Source: Tricholoma matsutake | Lineage: Eukaryota; Basidiomycota; Agaricomycetes; Agaricales; Tricholomataceae | NCBI GenBank assembly: GCA_026075535.2 | Contig: AP026545.1 | Coordinates: 3,100,001 to 3,164,000, forward strand | Direction: 5' to 3' | Length of the DNA: 64,000 nt | Shown here: in pieces, positions 32,572 to 43,932 of the stretch | Position numbering within the stretch: the first letter of the stretch is position 1 | Layout: the number at the start of each line of letters is the position of its first letter | The notes under the pieces: generated by a model | The model's database searches: none | What the model was told of the DNA's origin: nothing | Seen by the model: only the letters and a program-made list of their open reading frames with translations | Position numbers and translations under genes: made by a program

Positions 32572-34746
32572 GAGCCAAAATCAAAAGCATATTGCTGTTA
32601 TAACCGCACAACACGTAAGGTTCATATTTCATATCATGTCCGCTTTCTTGAGAGCCATGAAGGCTATTCACCACCTTCAATCGATGAATTAGGAGAGGAT
32701 GATAATATTGGGTCCAGTGGTAGTCTACCCACATTCCTTGGTCCTATTTTACAGCAAGACGATGATGTTGAGTCTTCTCATGAATTCACTCTCCCTGATG
32801 CGCCCTCTAATAGTTTCACGACACCGCCACTGCCACCTGTCGCCCAGCCTATTCGTCGATCTACCCGTGTTCTAATACCCACAGACAAAAACCCCAATGG
32901 TGGCCCTGCTATTACTAGAACAGTGGCTGCAGTGCAAGAATCATTGGAGAGTGCTGCGCATGTAAAGGAGGCGCAGCGGGAGCGTCGGGCTGCTATTGTG
33001 GCTGCATGATCAGATCACATTATGGATCAATCCTCCGATCATGATCATGATGTCATGGAAGAACTCCAACAATTATTTCATAATCTTGATTTAGGCGATC
33101 AAGCACATCAATTTCAGGCCCTGATCTCAGAAATGGTAGATTTTGATCCGGAGTCACTTCAATTTGAGGATGAGCCAAAAACATGGGATGAAGCCAGAAG
33201 ATCTGTTGATGCAACGTGATGGGAGCATGGATATCTGGAGGAATTGAACTCATTGAAAGAAATGGGGGTATACAAACTAATACCTAGGTCAGAGGTTCCA
33301 CTAGGGAAATGTATTAGGCATGGGAGACTGATCTTCCACATTAAGCGCAATGAGGCGGGTACCCCTATTAGATGGAAGGTATGCCTAGTCTTCAGAGGAA
33401 ATGAACAAATTTATGGCAGGGACTACACCAAAACTACCTCACCGACTGCGTGCATGGAATCATGGCAGATTCTCTTACACATAGCCACCTCACTTGGCTG
33501 GGACGCACAACAGGTCGACATAAAGATGGCCTTTCTTTACAGCTTACTTCCGGACAATGAAATTCAATATATGCAGCAGCCTGCTGGTTTCGAGGAGCAG
33601 GGCAAGGAGGACTGGGTTTGGCAACTACAGCGCGGCTTATATGGTATGAAACAGAGTGGGCGCATTTGGAATCAGACCCTTAATGCGCAGATGCTAAATT
33701 GGGGATTCACCCGCCTCTCGTGCGAGTCCTATATCTATTACCGTAAAACTGACACTGGCACAATTATCGCTGCTGTCCATGTCGACGACTATCTAACCAT
33801 CGCCAACTCCAAGGACAAAAATGAGCGCTTCAAGAACCAGATGCGCAAAGTATGGACTATCTCAGAATTGGGGATGGCACGTTTTATTATGGGTATTGCT
33901 GTCTCATGGGACCGAGACATGCATACTGTTGCACTTTCACAGACCGCTCTTATTGACAAAATAGTGGAACAGTTTGGTCAGAAAGAAGCACACCCTGTTT
34001 CTGCCCCATTGGACCCTGGTTCGAAACTACGGTGCTCCAATCTGCAATGTATGTCCCAGGATGCCAGGAACACCCTGGCCAAGCTTCCCTACCACTCTCT
34101 TGTCGGATGCTTATTGTACTTGGCAATATCTACGCGTCCCAACATTTCTTATGCAGTACAACAGCTCTCTCAATACCTTGATTCGTACTCCTTAGAACAC
34201 TGGAGTGCTGCTATATGGCTAGTATGTTATCTAAAGGGAACTAGGGACTTCAAGCCTTATCTGGGCGGACAGAACCCCATTCTCCTGCATGCCTATAGTG
34301 ACTCCGACTGGGCTAATTGCCATGACACTCGTCGCAGCGTTGGGGGATACATGTGCTCTCTTGGCTCAGGCGCAGTGTCTTGGGCAGCACATAAACAGAA
34401 GGTAGTGGCAGCTTCCACCTGTGAAGCAGAATACATAGCGGTGTTTGAGACCGCAAAGGAATGCATCTGGTTGCGTACGCTACTATGCGCTATTGATTTT
34501 CATCAAAACTCGCCTACTACCATCCTCTGCGACAACAACACTACAAAGACATTATCTGAGGACCCATTACTTCATTCATGCATTAAGCACATCGACATCA
34601 AATATCATTTCCTACGCGAGCGTGTACAGTCAGGCGATCTAGCTATCACTTACATCCACACCTGTGACAATGTAGCCGACATGTTTACTAAAGCCCTGGA
34701 ACCTAAACATTTTGCCGTCCTTCGTGCATCTCTTGGCCTTCGTTAG
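32572..34746 (+). pseudogene. Copia D RT and RNase H
   Basis: Continues pol after C1. An acidic/Ser linker (QPIRRSTRVLIPTDKNPN) has TGA stops at about 33007 and 33217. The last frame is open from 33244 to TAG 34746 (500 residues) with the copia RT: YTKTTSPTACMESW, QQVDIKMAFLYSLLPD, RGLYGMKQSGRIWNQ, the catalytic AVHVDDYL, and RNase H (AYSDSDWANCHDTRRSVGGY, CDNNTTKTLSEDP, KHIDIKYHFLRE). RT and RNase H motifs look intact, so only a few mutations separate this copy from function. Confidence 0.92.
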
Positions 34747-34789
34747 TGGGATTCCATGCGAGGAGGAGTGTATTCACGGTGAGGAGGAG

Positions 34790-35139
34790 TGTTGGAATCG
34801 CACTGTGAGTCCATAACACTTTTGATGTGTTTGATGTGTGTGCTATTTTTAGCATTCCCTTTGATCCACGTGGTCAGTTCGTGTTTAAGTTTCCCCTTGT
34901 CTCTTTTCCTTTGACACACATCCTTTTGTTATGCATTACACATATATATATCTTCAGTAGTTTACTTTATCACCTCAGTCACTTATCCAGAGACTGAGGT
35001 GAGCTATATTTACTATACATATTTATTGACATGTACTTACCCTACTACAAACAACAGTTGTTTATACTAGGTATAGTACAGATTAATATAGTCACTTATC
35101 CAGAGACTGAGTTGTTTATACTAGGATTCACTTTCTACA
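34790..35139 (+). repeat. 3' LTR of copia D
   Basis: 350 bp, matching 23644-23989 with scattered CpG-type differences. TSD CGCAG follows. Confidence 0.93.
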
Positions 35140-35144
35140 CGCAG

Positions 35145-36438
35145 TCGATGAATACTGTTATCAGAGTGCAGCATGGAAGGATCAGCAAAGAAACTTCCCT
35201 CCGAAGGCAGCACACCAGCACTCGCTGGTGTAGAGGGTAATGATAGCCTATACATTAGATAGGAATGGTGAGAGCTCTGGAGGGAGCTCAAAATGGTACG
35301 CAAGCCAAAACTCAGCAGGTCCCAAAATGCCGCGGGAAATGGGATCAGCTAGGTTAAACTCGGATGGTACAAAAATTGGAGTGATCGTAAGGTTAGCAGG
35401 AATGAGGCAGGAAGTAATTTGTTGGATTGAAGCATTGCATGGAATATTGCGGGAACACCCCTTTTTGTAATCATCAATGATACCCGTATTGTCGCCATGG
35501 ATGAGAATTTCCTTGTCGGAAACATCTTGCTCTGTGACCCATAAAATTGCTAACTCAACAGCTACTGACTCTGCCCATCCAATGTCTCGACCCTCGGTAT
35601 CCCAACCATCAGTAAGTTTCCATGCCATCTATCGTTGATCTATGAGTATACCAACTCCCCACGAAGTAGATGCATCCACCCAGATGTCATAGAGTGCTTG
35701 TAGATGTGGAAGGAGGGAACGAGAAGCAGGAGGCAGTGACAGAGTTTCTTTTCACCAGAGCATGTCATTACGTACAGCGGAAGAGATATGATGTCGAGTC
35801 CACTTGTTAGGAAAATGGGAAACCATGTGGCTCAGGGCAGGAAGGTAGGCACAACCATTGGGGTACACAAAGGTAATATGTTGGAGCGTGCCATGTATAG
35901 AAGCAACATCCTTCTCGGTTACGGTGGAAATTTTCAAAAAATTAACAATCTTTTCGAGGTATCTCAACTGTTTCTTATCCGATAATGAGACCCATTTGTT
36001 AGGCAAATACCAGACAAAGCCACTGTAATCGGTGTGATATGCAAAATCGTGGCCCTGTTCAGAAACATCATGCCATGGGATACCTAAGGGTGTAGTAATA
36101 CGGAGGATAGTGTCGAGGTTGAAGGAATAAGAGTAAACAGTTGAACCGTCAGGTGCAAAGGAAGAAGCAATTGGATGACGCAAAAAATCAAAGTTGTCAA
36201 CCCATTTGACAACATGTGGAATACTGTGTGCTGCAAGGATGTCAATGGTAGCATCAGCTAATTCACCCTGAATGTTACCAGCGGTAGTAAGACCGAATGG
36301 AGCACAGTGATCAGGCCAGATATAGTCTCTCCAGTACAATGCAATGTAAGGTTTATGCCGAGGTGCAATAGGAGAACAGTGATAGGCTTTAGTAATATCC
36401 AAACTGGCAGCCTGTGTCCCAGGTGGAGCATTAGTGAC
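35145..36438 (-). pseudogene. DIRS-like element: RT second exon, RNase H, linker
   Basis: Minus strand. Right after the intron at 36439-36675 the RT continues: TQAASLDITKAYHCSPIAP, the FGLTTAGNIQG block, and the catalytic site KWVDNFDF, where the second Asp of VDD is Asn (GACAAC; a CpG change from GACGAC fits). An RNase H-like domain follows at 35628-35248 (AESVAVELAILWV, IHGDNTGIIDDYKKG, FNLADPISRG). A frame shift then leads to a Ser/Pro linker. The tyrosine recombinase expected downstream is absent. The closest relatives I know are the RT/tyrosine-recombinase elements common in agaricomycetes. Confidence 0.68.
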
Positions 36439-36675
36439 CTGGGGAAAATAGTTAGGAAAGCATAAAGCAAGATGTTGCAGAATAAGATAAGATCAGTTGC
36501 CCACGTCCACTTGGACAGACAACAATACGGATTACTTGTCCGCACCCACTTGGGCAGACAACAAAGTTTTTCAATGCCTACGTAGGCAGACAACATAACA
36601 AAGACCGAACATTTCTAGTTGTCCTCGCCCACATGGGCAGACAACATATCACATATCTGAAGACCATGAATGTAC
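36439..36675 (-). other. Intron in the DIRS-like RT with four palindromic repeats
   Basis: On the minus strand, GATATG then GTACAT..CTAACTATTTTCCCCAG then GTCACT. Removing it joins FADM to VTNAPPGTQAASLDI in frame, with a canonical branch site and acceptor. It contains four units of about 28 bases starting GTTGTCTGCCCA and ending GACAAC-like, each a hairpin, at about 36495-36650. It is about four times longer than the host introns here. Confidence 0.6.
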
Positions 36676-38248
36676 CATATCAGCAAAAACAGTACAAGTG
36701 TGCCATCTTATAGAATGATCTTTCGCATCCAACCAATCGTTGGTCGAAACACCAAGATGGTCGCGGGCGGAAAGATTCCGAATCATTCTCCACTTCCCAC
36801 AGCCAGGTGGCCTCTCAATGAAACCAAGCAGCACAGTACGAAAATGACCACGAAATAGTACATGTGCTTCATCAAAAGTATAAGGGCCAGATATTCGTTC
36901 AGCTTTAAGTTCGTCCAAGATAAGAGCATCGACACCTGCAGAATGTTCAGAAACATGGGGCATGTTATGAGGAATGAAAGTGTAAGTAAGCGGAGGAGGA
37001 TTGCCAATGGGTGAGCCATAAAAAAGATCGTGGACAATGTTCAGATAATGTTCGAGGAGGTTACATTCATGTAGTGCCGTCGCCCATCCCTCGACATGGT
37101 ACGGTGTGATTATACAATTGTAATCAATTTCGAGTGCAAGTGACGGCCACATGGTAGGCATCATCACACAGAGAGCAGACATGCAATCTGTGGGACTGGT
37201 CAGTGGAAGAGCATGTTCCGATATTGAAGCGAGTGCAAACGAGCTTGTTGTCTGAGTGAGGTTACCATTTCTGTAGATGACAACCAATGCCACTCCTTCC
37301 GACTAGGTGTGGATGCATCACAAGGTGGAGCTCGGTGGCCATCTTTCCGCCCACATCTGAGACACAACGGGGTGAACTGAGATTTCGGAAAGGAACGAAA
37401 GGACCGGGACGGGACATCATAAGGTTGGTAACAGCGGTTGCGTGTAGTGTTGTCTTGTGTGGGCGTGTTATTAGTGATAATTTTAGTGGAAAACGCGATC
37501 TTCTTGTTAATAAGGGCGTTGCTCCAACGATAATCGGAAGGGTTGATGATGAAAGGACCGTTGGTAAAGAAACGAGAGTGGACCTCGTTGTCGAAGGAAA
37601 CATATGCCTGGAAGTGAGTTTGAAACTGTGGATCGTTAACCATGGCATCGTAGTGCATCGTCCATCCTTCAAGGATTTTGCCTTGTGCTCTCTTTGACAT
37701 CCAGTTGAGAAAGGTGTTGTAAGCCAAACACCAAGAAGTGGAAGATCTTCATCAGCAGGAAAGTCAGAGACATACAGAACACGAGTATTTTCGTATCGCC
37801 CCGTTCCCACTTTGACAAATTTGAGGCTTTTGCGATTGCGAATACGTTCCAAGGCCTCCGTTGTGAAGAGAGGGAGTGGAGGAGCAATGTCACACGCAGC
37901 AAGTAAGGTGATGTCATTAGGTATGGAAGTATCGTACGTTTCAAACTCGTTTTGAGAAGCTTCAGCGTCGTGGAAAAGAGTCCCTTCAACGTTGAATTTA
38001 GGTGTCGCCTTAGTTTGCGTGCTCCTAGCTTCCCCTTTTGGTTGTGGTGTTGAAGGTTGATTGGGAACAGGTGTGGTTTTGGAACATTGACCGTGTTCTT
38101 GTGCACCGTTATCCTTATCAGGGTGTACCAGAAAAGGAGTGATATCGTCCGGTTCATCCTCGAAAACATCTCCACTAGGATCTTCGTGCCTCTTCCGTTC
38201 TCTCTCTTCATTCCTCTTCTTTCGTCGTTCGTCCAAAGTCTCCAGCAT
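36676..38248 (-). pseudogene. DIRS-like element: gag-like zinc-finger protein and RT first exon
   Basis: ATG 38248 opens a charged region (ETLDERRKKRNEERERKRHE), then across frame changes near 37720 and 37270: FLNWMSKRAQGKILEGWTMH, a CCHC-like finger CLRCGRKDGHRAPPC, and a second finger in the third frame (CSSTDQSHRLHVCSLCDDAY, HVAVTC). RT begins at about 37100 (TPYHVEGWATALHECNLLEH, DELKAERISGPYTFDEAH, GFIERPPGCGKWRMIRNLS). At least two frameshifts are present. The 38248 end lies 181 bases from the FIST gene start, so the element sits at the edge of that promoter. Confidence 0.65.
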
Positions 38249-38428
38249 CTTGCGCGATATTTATCCACCATGTTTTCTCCTTCAGTTCGTGTCTGTGCGG
38301 GATTGTTCTCGAGGAAGGGGCTTGTTTGTCCAGTAACTCCTTCATAATCAGAAATTGTTGTATGAGATTCAACGTTCAATGATAGAGTGATCCCGGGACT
38401 AGCCGGCCCGTACGTTGAACGACAGACA
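38249..38428. other. Intergenic region between DIRS-like gag and the FIST gene
   Basis: 180 bases that must hold the FIST gene promoter unless it starts further inside the DIRS-like remnant. No TATA box or repeated motif stands out. Confidence 0.4.
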
Positions 38429-39932
38429 ATGTACACAAGGACGTTGTTGTCGCGATCTCCATCGTCTCTCCTTTCCCTTCTATCATCCCTCTCTAAATCT
38501 CATGCAGACCACTCTCTCCTATTCACTCTTTCTGCCTCCAGTGCAATCCCAGCTCAAGACCTCTCAACCCTTGTCAATCGCCTAACCTCTTTTTCCAATC
38601 ATACAGTCGGGTGCCTCTCTGCGCCCTTGCTAGGGCCCTATAACAGCCTCATCTCATGCTCTCTTGCTGTCTTCGATCCTTCAGAGGCTATACTTTTCAG
38701 GTCGACAATACCGGGTAGAACAGTGCCACAGGTTGGGCGCTGGCACGCGTTCAGAAAGAAAGACGATGACGACAAAGCCCTACGGAAAGGTCTTGACGAT
38801 GTATTTGATAACTGGGGTGAGGTGTGGGACAGGAGTCTGGGAGAGAACACGCTGCCCATCGAGTTGCGGGGTCTAAAGTCAGGTTTCGCTGTCCCAGCGC
38901 AAACGATGTTCATCATGATTTTTATCCAGCCCGAGTGATGTACATGATGTTATATACCTCTCGGATCGTGCACCAGAGGGTCTAGCGAATTCTTTGCGCG
39001 TTTTCAAGAATGCAACGAAGGTTAGTCTCGTACGCGGTCATCAATACAGGAAAGACGAGTAGACAGTCGCAGATAGCTTGGCCTCATCGCTACTTCTACG
39101 CCGTTCATCACTGGCCGACCTGTGACGCTCTTCCATAATCAGAATATCTACGACTCTGGTGCTGTAGGTATTGCACTGAAGAGGCCCAGATCCAAGTCGC
39201 GAACCATTGTACGAACTGAATTTATGGGTGCCACACCTCTTTCGCCCCCAATGACGGTTACTCAGTGAGTTTGACTACTTAGTTTTAGTTTCCTAATGTT
39301 TATTCATTCATTATGATGCAGGTGTGAAGGTAATATGATAAACTCCCTGGACAATTCGAATCCTACAAAGCTTCTCTTGGCTGCTATCCGTAAACATGGG
39401 ATGGATATGGAAACATCGGGCACCTTCAAGGATAACGAAAAGTTCTCGTTGGCGACTGTTCGGAATGGCAAGGTATGTTTCCTTCTCTCAATCGTGTTCT
39501 TACTTATTATTGATCTTTTGACGCAGCTGAGTCAGATGTACAAGATCACCGCTGGCGACCCATCTCGAGGCAATATATCTCTAGACTCCGAGCATGCACC
39601 ATCTATAGATACTCAAGTCCAGGTACGAGTGTGTTTCTTGTCATCAATGTGTCCATGAATTATTTTCTCAGTTCTGCTACCGACCTAAATCAGCCATTTT
39701 GAGAATTCCTGAACGATTTTCTTTCACCTCCCCGGATACATTAGCATTCATAACGTGCGATGAACCGCAGGAAATAGATGCATGTGGATCGTCAGTCAAA
39801 GTGGATATGCTTCCCCACACTTTTCTGGCGTCGAGCGAGAATGGGTTCGTGATGTGCCGATCAGGGGATGAAGCCGAGGAGACATGGACCTGTACAGTTC
39901 CTGGAGGTCTAGGATCACTGGAATGGCATTAG
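38429..39932 (+). CDS. FIST-domain protein
   Basis: Exons are 38429-38877, 38930-39020, 39077-39264, 39322-39472, 39527-39622 and 39672-39932, with five introns of 49-57 bp. The spliced product is 411 residues with all phases consistent. The N-terminal half (TLLSRSPSSLLSLLSSLSKS .. LSTLVNRLTSFSNHTVGC) and the middle block TPFITGRPVTLFHNQNIYDS followed by GAVGIAL fit the FIST N-domain family. The C-terminal half (PERFSFTSPDTLAFITCD, PHTFLASSENGFVM) is the region fungal members add. FIST proteins are thought to bind small ligands such as amino acids, but the fungal role is unknown. There is no obvious signal peptide; the start is Ser/Leu/Arg rich, so mitochondrial import is possible. A reading without splicing would stop at 38938. 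Confidence 0.72.
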
Positions 39933-40219
39933 ATAATAGGTATTAGCGCCAAGAAGTGTTGTAGTACCGTTCTTGTGCTATCAGAGGCTGTGACTTGTCA
40001 CGGGCTGTTTACTCATCGCCGGGTCAGACGACGAAATCAGCCGTTTCTCATCGACCTTCACATCGACCACCACCTTCTGCTCATTGTCAGAGCCATCCAA
40101 TCCTTCCATCCATCCAAGTTACGTTCCAATAATCCTCACTTTTAACCGGTCATCTTTCCACATATATAACCCACACATCCCCGAAACGTCAACTCATACA
40201 TAACTTTTACTCTCTACTC
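39933..40219. promoter_or_regulatory. Intergenic region upstream of the RING gene
   Basis: 287 bases between two plus-strand genes. A TATA-like ATATATAACC at about 40160 lies about 60 bases before ATG 40220. CT-rich tracts (CTTTTACTCTCTACTC) directly precede the ATG, as is common at basidiomycete transcription starts. Confidence 0.4.
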
Positions 40220-43200
40220 ATGGGTCAGAACGTTTCTAAGCACCTCAATCACCAACAGTCCAGCTCTGTCGCTGATGATCTAAACAACGCCCGAACAGAC
40301 GCTTCCAATTCTACCGCCGCATCTCACCAGCGCACAATGACATCCCCAACTCCTCGTCGTTCGGCAATACGGAAAAGGATCCTCAGCCTAGTTAGGCTGT
40401 CTTCGCGCAGTAACAGCAGCAGTATAGCACCTGAAACTCGTCCAAAACGCAAGCCATGGCGCTGGTCAAAGCGCTGGTCTACTGTGCCTCCACCTCCATC
40501 CGATCTCACTGAATCTTCCGCATCGTCCACTGTGTCACCGGCAGAAAGTCCTAGTTCTTTTGCATCCACAGCACCTACTACGCCCATGCCGGAAAAGGAA
40601 GCTGTTGATTCCAAGAGTGCGATTGGCGCGGGCGCAGGCGCGGAGGGGATCGAGAGGACCGTGGAAGAGTTGCCGGCAATCCTGGAGCCGAGTGTACCAA
40701 CGGAAAGTGATCAACATCGTTCATCTACGCCACTTCCTCCAACATCAATGGAGTCTTCCTTGGATTCACCAGAAGACGCCACACGGATCGATCCCGAAGT
40801 TGTGCAGAACATCAGTGCCTGGCTCAACGGCCCCGCAGATGTCGAAGAGGTAGTGGTCAACCAAGAGCAGCTCGATAACTCCGCCGTACACCAAGACACA
40901 CCCCAACAGCCAGCTGTTGAGGCTCCCATTGCTTCGGGCTCGACGCCGGAGTCATCACCTGCTGTGGAAGGCGATCTTTCTAACGCTCCGCAGACACCTG
41001 GTCGTTCATTTCCTCCACCTGGTACGCTTGTTGTGGTACAGGGCGTCGTCCACACTACGGATGTCCCACCTCGCCTTCCTTCTAATGACGCTCAAGATGC
41101 TGCACGTCGTTCGTCATCGACTCCACCTAACCCTTCAGGGAGGCGGAACCGACTCTCTGCACTCCTGCACTCTCGCCCATCAAGCATGATTGCCCCACGA
41201 CCTCCTTCTGCTGTCGATACTTCTTCCTTAGCACCCCCGGCATCCACGGCCAGTGACCCTGCAACACCATCCAGCCATAACCTACCTGGTTCGTCCAATG
41301 ACTCACAGTCAAACTCAACATCCCCCCTGGAAAATACCGACGCCCCAGTTCAAGAAGGCTCTAACCCGCCAGCAGAGGCTGCCCCCCCAGCGGCAGAGGA
41401 ACCGGGTACCATCTCATCCAGCAGCATCGATATCCTGGGAACACTACTAAGGTACTTGCTTCAAATGCTAACATCTCCTTATTAATCATTGTGTCTACTT
41501 ACAGCGTCGCAGCAGCGGCCACTGCAGCCTCCCTGCTTACTGGCTCCTCAGAACCGATCATGTCATCTGGGCTTGCTCCCCCCGCATACAATCCCGATGG
41601 CACAGTCCCCAACCCACTCCCTGCTGACCCTTGGCTCTCACAGCCCACTTCTCCGACCCCCACTGCCGGCCTTGGCATGGGCATGAATCCAGACAATACA
41701 CGTTCTGAGCGGCTGCGGAGCGCTTGGGGCAACATCCGCGAGCGCCTCGGTCTACGACCATCACCGGCCCCCGCATCGCCGCTGGGCAGCAACGGTGAAC
41801 CAAATACGCCATCCATTCTGGCTGCAAATGATCCAAGAGAGGTGATGATGGCGCAGATGGCGAGAGCGTTCAATCTTGGATTTGGCATGGGTAGTGGCGA
41901 TGGCATGGGTTCTTCTGAAAACGGAGGGGCCGAAGAGAATAGGGAGATTGCGATGCCTCCCGAAGGCAGCTTTGAGCGGTTCTTGATCGATTTACAAGCC
42001 GATTTGAGAGTGGCGTTGACAAGTCCTGGTGGGCTCAGCGGTGATGCAGGCAATATTCCTGAACAACAGCAGCAACAGCCCACTGCACCGACCGAAAACA
42101 TCACGTCGACATCATCAAATGCATCTACTCACTCTCACACTAACTCGCCTCGTCAAGTGTTTACCGCTCCTATCGTTGACGATAACGATACCGAAGACGA
42201 CGACATGCCCGAATCCGGTGCTGTCTCGGATTCTGAATCTGAAGCTGAATTTCTGGACGCCCACATGCCCTTACTCGAACCGGTAGATGCCTCAATGCTC
42301 GGCACGAATGCTGGTCCAGCACGGGCCGCACAGGCCCCTTTAGATAACGATAACAGTCGATCAGGTGAGGATGGTACAGAAGCAACGACATCAGAACGAG
42401 GAGCAGCTGGGCCTGCCGATGCATCTCCATCTAACACCCAACCCAGTGGTACCGCCCCGAGACGCATAAACTGGTGGAGATTGTATCGGTTCCCACCGAT
42501 TACGGCACCTCGCACACACCATGCTACAGGCGTTACGACTGCCACACCATCATCATTTGACATGAACACTTTCTCTACAACCCCTGCTTCCTCGCTGAAT
42601 TCCGATCCAGCATCTCCCCTTCCCGAAATGGACACTACGCTTGCTGAACTTCCTTTCGCCAATGCAGACGAAGCCGATGAACCACCGCCGCAGCGGCTCC
42701 ATATGGTTGTTCCTGTCATTGTGGTAGGCCTACAGTCTGTGAATACCACCATCATGCAACAACACACAGGAGCAACTGATGACGGTGAGGGCTCTTCGGA
42801 CGGCGAAGGGGAGGAGGAACTTGATGTAGAGGAAGGCAACTCTAGTAGCCGCCTTGGAGGGGAGCAGGGAAGAAATACTGCAGCAGGGCGTGGACGGCCG
42901 TGGCATACCCGCGCGGCAGATGCAATTCGCAACTTGCGCCCTGGAAGGAGGAACCGTGCGATGCCGGCGGCTGTGCTTCCAGGCAGGACATTCTTAATCT
43001 ACGTCATTGGGGGTGGGTGTTCAGCTCTATATCTTTCATGCGTCTTTTATTGATCCGCATTTCGGTTTCTGTGTTCAGGTTATTACCCGCCTGACCATAG
43101 TATCGTGACTGGAGGACCAAGTAGCCTTGATTCTTTCGAAGCTTTATTGTGCGTTTATCTCCTTTTCACTTCTGATCTGACGCTTAACCGTTTCTTTCCA

Positions 43201-43639
43201 GGGAGCTCGCAGAACTCCTCGGCCAAGTGAAGCCGCCTACGGTATCCAAAGAGGATATCGAAAAATCAGGCCTTGAAGTTATCAAACCCTCACAAGTGGA
43301 GCAATACGAAAAGGAAAACAAAATTGCGTCAAATTGCACCGAACGGGTACGCCCCTGCCCTTCGCTGCCGGTGAAATGAAATGATCAACTAACCCCACGA
43401 TTTGTAGTGTCTCATCTGTCTAGATGACTACCAACCAGAGGACGAGATCCGGCTGATGACATGTCGGCATGGATTCCACAAAGGCTGTGTTGACAAATGG
43501 CTGGAAACTGGTCGAAACAATTGCCCTGCATGTCGTTCTAAGGTGAGCATTATCGTCGACTGCATCCCATAACCTTTTGACTGAGCTATATTCACAGGGT
43601 GTATCTCTGGAAACACCCTTGTCCACACCAGCACTTTAA
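40220..43639 (+). CDS. RING-H2 E3 ligase with long disordered N-terminus, likely myristoylated
   Basis: Exons are 40220-41451, 41505-43012, 43079-43148, 43202-43346, 43408-43542 and 43598-43639, encoding 1043 residues. It begins MGQNVSKH, an N-myristoylation signal (Gly2, Ser6), suggesting membrane anchoring. About 900 residues of Ser/Pro/Thr/Ala-rich, probably disordered sequence follow, with basic patches (SAIRKRILSLVRLSSRS, KRKPWRWSKRWS). A short hydrophobic segment TFLIYVIGGYYPP precedes the C-terminal RING-H2: CLICLDDYQPEDEIRLMTC, RHGFHKGC, then CPAC, with eight ligands in C3H2C3 order. It most probably ubiquitinates substrates with an E2; the substrate is unknown. Intron phases all agree and no lesion was seen. 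Several antisense open frames in the GC-rich coding part are artefacts. Confidence 0.86.
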
Positions 43640-43932
43640 CATGTAACAAATGACGACGACCTGCTCCGTTATTCGCTGCCGCTCCTTTTTCACTATTTAA
43701 CTGTTTTCGTTTGTCCTTCCGTCGTACAAAGAATATCGCTCTTCCTTGTAGCCCTGAAACTGTCTAGTTTACTGCTCCGTGCCCATATGTAGTCTCAACA
43801 TTGTTTAAAGCGTTTAGTGTGGACTGGGAATCAAATAATTACGAATGTCCACTCTATGCTAGTGCGGATTTTAGTGTTGTCCTTACATAATTATACTCTA
43901 CTGGATCTGACATGTAACTAGCAAATAATTAA
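43640..43932. terminator. Convergent 3' regions of the RING and ETF-beta genes
   Basis: 293 bases between two convergent stops. It is AT-rich in its right half (AATAATTAATTATAC near 43924) and should hold both polyadenylation regions. No ORF. Confidence 0.45.

Larger units (their letters stand above)
23644..35139 (+). mobile_element. Ty1/copia element D, containing gypsy C1
   Basis: LTRs lie at 23644-23989 and 34790-35139 (TGTTGGAATCG..CTTTCTACA), TSD CGCAG at 23639-23643 and 35140-35144. Without C1 it is about 5.5 kb. The primer site GGTTATGGGCC directly follows the left LTR. A purine tract GAGGAGGAG precedes the right LTR and is duplicated about 24 bases upstream. It was inserted into a DIRS-like element. 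Confidence 0.94.

Noticed and set aside
36490..36650. Regularly spaced repeats suggestive of a CRISPR array
   Set aside because: Eukaryotic context, only four imperfect units that are themselves palindromes, spacers of unequal length, and location inside a spliceable retroelement intron.
41499..42932. Minus-strand frames of 201 and 259 residues inside the RING gene
   Set aside because: Antisense shadows of Ser/Pro-rich coding sequence. Neither has motifs, and the plus-strand exons join to an intact RING domain.
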